NCBI GenBank assembly: GCA_023266435.1
Contig: JAHFQF010000053.1
Location: 1-12,380 of the forward strand
Direction: 5' to 3'
Length of the DNA stretch: 12,380 bases
Source of the DNA: Legionellales bacterium
GTDB lineage: Bacteria; Pseudomonadota; Gammaproteobacteria; Berkiellales; Berkiellaceae
Part shown: piece after piece, positions 1-8,400 of the stretch
Layout of the letters: each line of letters opens with the position of its first letter
Position numbering within the stretch: the first letter of the stretch is position 1
Translations under genes and position numbers: made by a program
The notes under the pieces: model-generated
Told to the model about the DNA's origin: nothing
Seen by the model: the letters and a program-made list of their open reading frames with translations, nothing else
The model's database searches: none

Positions 1-87
1 TTTCCACATCTGAAGCCTATTAGCTAAAGAGATATACTCTTCTCGATTTGATTTACGGCGTTGTTGTCATCCTCAGCCGCGCATAGC

Positions 88-109
88 GGGCCGGCACAGA
101 GACCGGCCC
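88..109. repeat. GC-rich palindrome, REP-like hairpin
   Basis: A perfect 7-bp stem, GGGCCGG at 88-94 and CCGGCCC at 103-109, encloses the 8-base loop CACAGAGA. It stands out from the AT-rich surroundings. No T-run follows on the plus strand, so it is not a standard intrinsic terminator for a plus-strand gene. Similar GGCCGG-loop-CCGGCC palindromes occur as dispersed extragenic repeats in many bacteria. Only one copy is seen here, so its repeat nature is inference. Confidence 0.55.
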
Positions 110-116
110 CTACTTT

Positions 117-166
117 TATGTGCCGTTCTGGTTGCTTGCGACTCGACGCCTAGCCTAAAATCAAAT
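117..166 (+). repeat. Direct repeat R1, 50 bp
   Basis: This segment begins TATGTGCCGTTCTGGTTGCT and matches 9697-9746 in the same orientation: the first 20 bases are identical and about 42 of 50 overall. Here it lies just left of the MITE-like element E1. At the other copy it lies just right of E2, so the pair brackets the giant gene together with the inverted MITEs. Its role is unknown. R2 runs directly into the promoter region of the USP gene, so R might be part of a shared upstream regulatory segment. Confidence 0.75.
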
Positions 167-176
167 TGCTTAGGGT

Positions 177-341
177 ATATACCCAAGATACTTCGAAATG
201 CATGTTTCTAGCTGCCCGAGTTTACCCAGCTGAAGCCTTCTTCGCCTCGCAATAGTGTTGACTATTCCTCGGCTCAGAAGACTACATCCGACTAAACTCG
301 CTTTGCTATAAACTACGCATTTTGAAGGATCTTGGGTATAT
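177..341 (-). mobile_element. MITE-like palindromic element E1
   Basis: About 165 bp with terminal inverted repeats at 177-201 and 317-341 (23 of 25 bases match; core TATACCCAAGAT). The arms remain imperfectly complementary all the way to a central hairpin, AATAGT-GTTG-ACTATT at 251-266, so the whole element can fold into one long stem. It encodes no transposase. Its reverse complement aligns end to end with E2 at 9528-9690. Palindromic, non-coding and repeated, it fits a MITE or large REP-type element mobilised in trans. The exact ends and target duplication are unclear; the left end could extend to GGGTATATAC from 173. Confidence 0.8.
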
Positions 342-383
342 TTACTCGAATCTGCTAAAAACCCATTTGATTCAATATAGTTA

Positions 384-412
384 TTCAATTAGCTACTTAA
401 TTCCGGTATAAT
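384..412 (+). promoter_or_regulatory. Candidate sigma-70 promoter for the giant gene
   Basis: A perfect -10 hexamer TATAAT lies at 407-412. Seventeen bases upstream is the weak -35 candidate TTCAAT at 384-389, matching 3 of 6 consensus bases. Transcription would start about 420, leaving a leader of roughly 40 bases before the ATG at 462. The promoter sits outside the MITE-like element E1, so the element is upstream of it rather than driving it. Confidence 0.5.
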
Positions 413-452
413 CCTGGCAATAGTCTATTTTTAGCCAGTCTTGCAATACTTC

Positions 453-456
453 GGAG
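453..456 (+). promoter_or_regulatory. Ribosome binding site deciding the ATG at 462
   Basis: GGAG at 453-456 sits 5 bases before the ATG at 462. A longer reading from a TTG at 441 would place this site inside the coding sequence and has no Shine-Dalgarno of its own, so the ATG is the better start. Confidence 0.7.
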
Positions 457-461
457 TTGTT

Positions 462-2465
462 ATGCCTTACCCAGACATAAATTGTTATCTTTCAAACTCA
501 CGTTTTGGTGATTTTAGCGAACTCTTAGAGGCGTCTCAGGAAGATCTCACCAGGCTCAATGAGCTGTTAAATAATGACGTGGAAATTCGTGGTACGGCTT
601 GGGAGGGTGCAAACTTTCAGAAGGTTACCGAGCAATATCAAGCTTTGACTGCTGCAATGAACCAGTCTCCACTCATGCAGTCTATCTCAAAAGAAATAAC
701 CAGCTACCTATTTGTAGCCAGTTTTGATGATACTCATTCAGCATTACCGGAACAAGCCTTAGATTTTTTTATTAAAAACAAAAAAATTATTCTCAGTGCA
801 GGTTGGCCAGGGCATGCGGTCTTAATGGAGTTGATCGACACGGGTAAGTCTATTCAAATCTTAGTCTATAATTCTGGCGAAGGGATTAATGCACATGGTA
901 ATCCTAAGTCGGTAGCCAACAAAACCAAATATCCTCCCGTCTATGCATTAACGGTAAATGCAACTCTCAGTAGTATAAAACCTAAAGATTTACAAAAAGT
1001 GATTGATGAGCATGCCGATTATCCTCTACGGAAATATAAAAGATTTCGATGGAGAGATTGGCGGGAGTATACTCCAAAAGCCATTTTGTTTAGAAAAAAA
1101 TGCTTGGCGTATTGTAGGCTAAAACATTTTTTTAAAATGGTTTTTGATAGGAAATCAGGCGCTAGCTACTCAGATCCGGGAAAATATTATGCGGATTTAA
1201 ATAACTTTTTTAAAGAAAAAAACTTGGGTATTTCATTGCCCACCACAAAGAGAATGAGCCTGTCTGGTCTGGATTTGCATGCCACGCCACATCGTTCTGG
1301 TGGTTGCAGCATTAAAGTATGGTTTTCCGCATTTCAACGTTTTAGAGCAGCATTAGATAAACTACCTCCTAGAAAAAGGAAACGTTATTACCATGCAGAA
1401 ACCAACTTGGCAGGTACTGAAGACTATGCCGTTACGCGATTAAAGACTAAGTGTGTCGTCGCTTTTCTTGCAATCAAAAAACAGCATGATTCTCAAGTCA
1501 GTATCGCTTTGGGCGATGCGCAAGATAATCATAAAATTATTCAAAATTTATTGGATGCGATTCGTAAATTATCTCCGGCTCAAGCCGCACAATTTATTAA
1601 AGAAAAGACATTATTAGATGAACTAAATCATTGGTTGGTTGCAGATGTCTTGCCTGCATTGAGGGTTGATTTAACCAGTCAACCCAAGCAGCTTGTGGTC
1701 GCTGAGCCACCGCTTGGGAATTATGCCAGAGGCAATATTTTAAGGATTGAGACATCATCTTCATGCCGCACACCAGGACATAGGATGTTTGCGCTTTCTG
1801 GCGAGGCTATTCAGTTAGCAGAGATTGCAAGATGGGATTTTAAGTCTTTAGAGCAGTATCGATATTTTGCTCAATTTTTGCGAGATGGATTTGGGGGTGG
1901 TTATCTATTTAAGAAGCATCCATTGCTGCTTGATCAGGCTATTCAGCATTATGCAGCCACAACGGCCTATGAGGCGCCAGCAGCGGTGGACTCTTTAAGC
2001 AAGGTCTCTGAATGGATTGCATATCAGTTTGAGATTATCAATACAGTTATAAAAATTCAAGAAAGTGACAAATTTGAGTCTAACACTTCAGTGCAATGCG
2101 CTTTAATCGCCGAAAAAATATATTTAAGTATATTTCGAACACTACAGAAGCATTGCGACGAAAAGCACTTCGATGTGTCTAAGCTTTTCAACCTGGAGAG
2201 ATTTAATCTTGAAAATTATGCCGGATTTTTAGGCACGCCAGAGCTGAAGGTTCTTGCGAGAAATAATGAAAAAGTCAGAGGTCAGAAAATTGATTATTGT
2301 TTCAATCCTCCTCGGCAAGATTGGACCCATAGTGAAACACTTACTTGGGTGTTGGATTTTTCGAAAAGCATGGGTTGTGATTTGTTAGAGTTATTTTCTG
2401 CTTATTGTCGAGATCAAAAAATCACCGTTAAATTCAATAGACCCGATGGATGGGGGGGGGCGTAG
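462..2465 (+). CDS. N-terminal part of giant protein, clan CE-like Cys domain
   Basis: Reads 667 aa from the ATG at 462, seven codons inside the longest frame. I do not recognise a named family. The stretch GHAVLMEL (His118) followed 19 residues later by YNSGEG (Asn137), then RSGGCS (Cys282), has the His-Asp/Asn-Cys order and His-to-acid spacing of clan CE proteases and acyltransferases (Ulp1/SENP, YopJ). The usual Gln just before the Cys is replaced by His277. This assignment is inference from motifs; the long spacing to the Cys is unusual. No signal peptide or membrane segment is seen. The frame hits a stop four codons after entering a nine-G run; one G fewer would join it seamlessly to the following frame, so it is probably the 5' part of a single 3030-aa gene. 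A dedicated protease encoded separately is the alternative. Confidence 0.8.
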   Translation: MPYPDINCYLSNSRFGDFSELLEASQEDLTRLNELLNNDVEIRGTAWEGANFQKVTEQYQALTAAMNQSPLMQSISKEITSYLFVASFDDTHSALPEQALDFFIKNKKIILSAGWPGHAVLMELIDTGKSIQILVYNSGEGINAHGNPKSVANKTKYPPVYALTVNATLSSIKPKDLQKVIDEHADYPLRKYKRFRWRDWREYTPKAILFRKKCLAYCRLKHFFKMVFDRKSGASYSDPGKYYADLNNFFKEKNLGISLPTTKRMSLSGLDLHATPHRSGGCSIKVWFSAFQRFRAALDKLPPRKRKRYYHAETNLAGTEDYAVTRLKTKCVVAFLAIKKQHDSQVSIALGDAQDNHKIIQNLLDAIRKLSPAQAAQFIKEKTLLDELNHWLVADVLPALRVDLTSQPKQLVVAEPPLGNYARGNILRIETSSSCRTPGHRMFALSGEAIQLAEIARWDFKSLEQYRYFAQFLRDGFGGGYLFKKHPLLLDQAIQHYAATTAYEAPAAVDSLSKVSEWIAYQFEIINTVIKIQESDKFESNTSVQCALIAEKIYLSIFRTLQKHCDEKHFDVSKLFNLERFNLENYAGFLGTPELKVLARNNEKVRGQKIDYCFNPPRQDWTHSETLTWVLDFSKSMGCDLLELFSAYCRDQKITVKFNRPDGWGGA

Positions 2466-5400
2466 CTGGACAGAAAGAGAAAGAGTGCTGGCAAAAGCAG
2501 CATTTTCTTTTTATAAGATTCAAACTGCTCAAGTCGCTTTTAAAGAGTTTTGTAAGAGAAAAAAGATTGACTTTGATAAGTTGCAAGGTGCAATGTCGGC
2601 ATTAAATATCTTTGCAAATGGGAAAATGCACTCTTTCCAGTCAGAGTGCGCTCATCAGGAAAACGCTAATCAGGTTGTTTTTACACGAAGGCCTTTTTCT
2701 TTTCCAGGTCACATGGAATTACAATCTATCGATGCAACACAACCGTTAGAGCATAAGTTCAGCTATTTTTATAAAAAAAACAGTGAGCCTAAACTCTTAA
2801 AAGAGTTGCGGAAATTCCAGGGTAAAACGGCGGCTGATTTGGATTTTGAGTCTGGGGATTTACATCAAACAGCATCATTTTGCCATCTGACAGAAAGAGA
2901 GTTGTCTCTATTAAAACAATTAAAACGTGCATACCGTAGTCCTGCTTTACGATGGTCAGAAGGGTTGCAGGTAATGGAGCAATTGTTACCTCTGTTAGAC
3001 AACTTATCGCCTGATTTTATGCGTATGGCGCTGTCAGTGATCGGCTCTGATCACATGGATTCTGCGGAAGCGTCTTCTGCAGTAATGACGGCACGTCAGA
3101 CAGCACTATTGAGTTTATTGGAAAAATCAGAACGCCATCTTTCTGAACCAGAATTACATCCAGCATATTTTAGTTACGCTGCATTATTACAGATTTTTTT
3201 AATTCACAGTGGTGCTTCAAAAGACGTAAGTTGGTGTCAAGTAAAATTAAGCAAATATCAAAACGCTGTACGGGAAGCGATTCAGCATGCAGATAAATTT
3301 TCTGCAACCTTAGTCAAAAGTGCAAGTGCCTATCAGTTGTTAGACATTTATAGACGCTTAGTGATTAATCAAGACGAAACGAGATTTTCGGAAGATTACA
3401 CTTTTTTCATTCAACATTTGCCTAAAAATATATTTAGTGATCAGGCTGAAATTGGAAGATATGTGCATCCTGACTTAAATCAAATTCTGCTCGCATTGCA
3501 AAAATATTGGATGAAAAAATGGAATGACCCTGCTGTGCGCACTAAGATGGAAGCCGTCATTAAAAGTGAGAAACAGATAGTTGCATTCACTCCAGATTGT
3601 ATTACTGAGCGTGAGTGTTTGACCTCTCAACCAGTGTCTTTCGATCCTTGGGAAAATAAAACTCAAGCAAGGAACCCAGTAGAGTGTCCTATTTCTTCAG
3701 ACTTATTTTCCTCAAGATACGGGAATTATTTTAAAAAGCATCGGATTTTGAATGTTCTGTCGGATGATGAGAATTATTATTTTACAAAAGACTCTTTTAG
3801 TTTTGAGCTGGAAAAGTCAAATGGCAAAAACTGTGTTTTGCATTATGCCGGCAAGGATTATCACAATGTCGCACATAGTAAGGAAAGCTCAACAACTAAT
3901 TTCTCTGATACTTATTTGTATGATGACAGATACTTAAGCTTTTTGAGTCAGGACAATCATTGTTTAGTGCTGGACAGGCAAACTTTAGAAATTGTTTATC
4001 AGGCGAATCTAGTCTCATCTCACAAGCTTACCAAAGTTGAAAAACCTACATTGACCGATTTTAAGTATTGTACGGCATTTCAAAAACAACCAGGCGCTTT
4101 TGAAAGCTATGTGCCATTGAGCTTTTATTCTAAAAGGCCACGTTGGTTATCATTTGCTGATCCTAACTATGTCGAAGTAGCTTTAGAGTCTAATCAGGGT
4201 AAGCGTTTTGATTGTTTACAAAGTGGCTTGCAAATTGAATATCAAGCCGGTCGTTGGGTTTGTTTGCAAAAACCAGGGCTGTATTGCCGAGATGTGCCAT
4301 TGACCTTTAAAACAGCAGGGCTGAATGGATACTTGCCTTTGGTATCAGAGGACGGCACTTTAAAGAAAGTATTGGTGCCACGTACTCCTGTGATACGGGT
4401 AGGTGGGGAATTTACTCAACAACTGAGCGCACAGAATAGTACTCCTAATAAAAGTGGCTATGACAGCGTAGAGATGTCCACTTTTGATTATGAAAGCGGA
4501 TTATTACAAGGTAATACAATTCAAGACAAGCTGCATGCCTTTTATCTTTATAGTATCTATGGCACGGATTATGAGCAAAGTGCAGCTTTTCAGCAAATAT
4601 TAGAAGGCGGATCGTTAGATTTAGATGACCCAACAATTCAGTACTTATTGTTTTTGATCTTTTTTGGTACACCTTGCTCAATTAAAGAGCACGATGAGCC
4701 TACGCAGGTTTTGAATCCACATTTGGCTACTTTGCGTTTGCGTTTGTTGTTGCGCGTTTTTGCTAAAACCATGTATGCTCAGGCAGAGTTTAATCTGGAA
4801 GCGTTATTATCCAGTGATAAAGTAGATGAAATTACCAAAAAATCCATTAAAAAAACTTTTAGTTTGCCGCAGTTAACCGTAGAGCTGTCTGGCTTAACTG
4901 CCTATTATTATAATACTGAGCGTAATTTACCGCATGACAAACGCCTCACCGATGCTGAAAAAAATACTTTGGGCCGCTTAACTAATAAGCCATATCTGAA
5001 ACAGTACCCCTATGCTCAATTAGGTGCAAGAACACCCGGGCAGAAAGTTACTGGAGACAGTGAGTGTCTTAAAGACAATCCGGATGGACAGGTTTTTGGG
5101 CATTTTGCTGCGTTACTGAGTCTAGATCGCCCTGATGCGCCGCTGCCAGCGGCAGCAACTCCTGTTGATTTGACTGCTGAGAATACTTTCTTAGCAACGA
5201 TGAAAGAATCCAATGCGTTAGTGACACAGCAACAAAAAAATACAGAGGTTTTATTAAAGCGTTTGAATTCAGATCCTAACTGTGTATCAGAAATTCAAGC
5301 GCGTGCCGCAGGGTTGATGAGTACTTATGATCGTGATTTGCAAGCACTGGAGTCTGAGGTTTATCGTGCTTGGTGTGATTTACAGCGAGCATTAGGTCGC

Positions 5401-8400
5401 ACAGTTAGTGAGCAACCAGTTGGGGAATATAGAGAAAACCCCAGTTTTGATATTCAAGAGTGTATACGATCGCTATTCTGGGGAGAGTTGCAGTCCATTA
5501 ACACTACAGACAGTCGAGCAAAAGAGCAGGCTAGCGTATTACAGAAGCAACTCACACAGTATTTGTTAAAATCCATACTGTCTAAGCGTTTTCAACGTAT
5601 TCAAGAATTGTGTAAGAAGTCCCATGCCCAGACAGAAAGCGAAGCAGAGCGTAGTCATAATCAAGGTATTCTACGCCAGATTGCAAAGGTGTTACTGGAA
5701 AAACAACTGCCACAAAGTGTGATTGATTTGCGATTCTTAGTGCTTTCACACGTATTAGGGTTTTGTCTTACAGAGCGACAGCTCTTGGCAGTCCAAGATG
5801 CTTTAGAAACTGGAGATTATAGCCAGATTTTAGAAGCTGAGATGGGTTTTGGTAAATCAGAGGTCATTTTAACTTCCATTGCTTTGATGAAAGGTAATAA
5901 ACTACCTGTTTTGGTTTTACCAAAGCAATTAATGGGTTTAACTGAAAATGCGATTGCTAAAACAGCCGGATATTTTAGCTACACTTTTAATCGCATTGAG
6001 TATCAGCGAGAGCAAGGTAGAAACGAACAATACTTTGCTTTCTTGTTGAAAACCTTAGAGTCTGCGCAATTAGAAAATCAAATCATTGTTGCCGATCAGG
6101 CGTCTTTAGAGGCCTTAAAGCTCAGTTATGTTGAGAAGTGTAACGATCCAAACAGTGATGAAGCGTCTATTAGAAATCTGGCCAAAATTTTGCAATATTT
6201 CCAAGATAAAGTGCAGGTGAATCAAGATGAGTTTCATGAGCAAACACTGGAGAAGCAATTTAATTATGCAGAAGGGGAAAAGGTTAATATTCCAGTAGAG
6301 ATTCAAGCAACCATTTTTCAGACTTATGAAATGATGAGGCTGTCGCCAGCTTTGTTGCGCTATTTACAAGATCCTAATTTACTGGTTTCACCAATGAATC
6401 AAAAGGCATTTAAACAAGAATTAAAGCGGTGTTATTTTGAGGATCCTTCATCGCCTTTAGTGGCTTTGAATTTGTTGGCGCATCAAAAGCATGCTTTACT
6501 GCAATGGTTTGATGATGAAATCGACATGCCAGACTTTGTGAGCGAGTCTTATGTGTTGCATACTTGTAAATATTTCTTTAGCCATGTGGCTGTGAATGTT
6601 TTGAAAAAGAAAGCCAATGAAAATTTTGGTAGAAATCCTTTGCTAGGATCGCGCATGAGCTCTATGGTCCCAATTCCGTATATCTTTAACGAAGTACCGG
6701 CGTTGGGATCTGAATTTGCAAATCCTATACAGCTCACATCGCTCACAACGCAGCTTGCTTTATTAAATCCTATTCCCCGGGATATATTTAAGGCGTATTT
6801 TGTAGAAAAGCAGAGTTATTACAAAACGTTACGTATTAAAGGGAAATTACAATCCGAGATTGAGTCTGATCCGCAGCTAAAGATTTTATTTGAGATTGGA
6901 TTGGGTGAGGCACTGAAAAAAAATATGCGCCATGAAGATTGTTGGCAGGCTATCTATGAAGGGTATCGCAATAATTTTGATCTGAAAAAACTGCTCTTAA
7001 AAGAAGAGATCTTGCCGAGCATTCAAATTCATAACCAATATTTGAATGATACGCATCAAGATTTTGTCGCGCAAGTACATCATTATCATGGTGTCTCTGG
7101 TACGCCACCTAAAGTAATTTTGCCCATGAAGTCAAAAATCAATCCCAATATTTCTAAAGGGGTGTTTTTGCGCGTCGCGCAATTGTTAGTCAGAAAGGAT
7201 GCGCCAGTGTACTGTGCGCCAACTGAGCGTCTGACTTTGGATAATTATTTTAAGGAAACGAAAGAGGCGGTGGCTGATAAGCTGGATCGATTCCGTGTGA
7301 TTTTTGACTTGGATAATGATTTTCAGGGAAGCAGCCCGTATAAGGTCGCAAAACATATCCATCAATGGTTAAATCAATCCAAAGAGGCTGCGTTAAGTAA
7401 TGTTAAAGTCGTTGTTTTCTTTGAAAAAGACAAAGCTTACTATATTTCTGTCAAAGACAAAAAGGCGACTAAGCATCTTATTCAAGACATTAAATCAATT
7501 GATAAAGAATTGAATTTAAACAACATGAATGAAGCCTTTGTTTATTTTGATCAATCTCACTGTGTGGGGGTCAATATGCAATTAGACTCGAATGTCTTTG
7601 CTTTGGCCAACACAGGGCCACGCGTACCTGTCTCGCTGTATCAACAGATGATTTATCGGTTGCGAGAGTTAGAAGGCGAGCAGACAGTCACGACTGTGAT
7701 CGACAGGACTAAGCAGCAGATCATCCAAGCGACACAGGTTCCTCCCGAGTGGCAAGCAGAGGCATGTTTTCATCACGCGAATCATGAGTTGGTACAGTTA
7801 CTGTCCCACTCTTATCAATTGATGATGAAATCAGAGCATCATGGAGCACCCATTGCTGCACAACAATCATTACATGCGATTTTGCGTAATGCGATTTTGA
7901 AAAAATCTTATGCATCTTCTAATCCAAGAGCAGTCATGCAAGCACATAAGGCGTTATTTTATGTGGATGTGGATTTCATGGAGTTGCTCAAACAAGGCTC
8001 TGCACTGAGAAAACCAATTCCTAAGCAAGATTTTTATGATGGTTTACGGCGAAAATATTTGCCTTTATTAAAAAGTCATACTGAGTATACAGATGTAGAG
8101 ATTGATGCTCTTTTGAAAACTATTCGTGATCAGTATGAGCCAAACAGCGAAGACAGTATTTTAGGTAATGAGCAGACCATGGATGCTACTGCTCAGGCAC
8201 AACAGCAGGTTGAACAAAATGCACAACAACAAGCGCAAATTGAGCAAATGCATCAGCAACAAATGAGTTTTGGATTACAACAAGCCAATGCGTATGCAAA
8301 AGATTATTTTAAGCATTTAAAACGCTGGATGTGGTTATTTAAATTATCCGTTAGTCATTGGATTGGGGATGGATTTTTTAGCCTAGAAAAAGCCTTTAGT

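Larger units (their letters stand above)
1..461. other. Gene-free left region made of repeats
   Basis: No convincing coding sequence is present in this stretch; short open frames crossing it are by-products of the palindromic repeat. It contains in order an unassigned AT-rich segment (1-87), a GC-rich hairpin (88-109), direct repeat R1 (117-166), the MITE-like element E1 (177-341) and the promoter and ribosome binding site of the gene at 462. The segment 20-75 vaguely resembles dispersed intergenic repeats I remember from other gammaproteobacteria, but I cannot place it. Confidence 0.7.

Noticed and set aside
88..109. GC palindrome as intrinsic terminator of an upstream gene
   Set aside because: No T-run follows on the plus strand, and no gene ends in the visible sequence before it.
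177..341. Palindromic elements as tRNA or structured RNA genes or CRISPR
   Set aside because: There is no cloverleaf, no T-loop consensus and no regular repeat-spacer pattern; only two inverted copies 9 kb apart.
170..388. Minus-strand open frame of 72 codons
   Set aside because: It is created by the palindromic MITE-like element E1 and has no ribosome site or protein-like composition.
441..461. TTG start extending the first gene by seven codons
   Set aside because: The GGAG ribosome site lies inside this extension and is correctly spaced for the ATG at 462.
8179..8285. Gln-rich CAA/CAG stretch as a simple-sequence repeat locus
   Set aside because: The codons are mixed and interrupted by other residues; it reads as a Gln-rich linker or coiled coil, not a slippage-prone tandem repeat.
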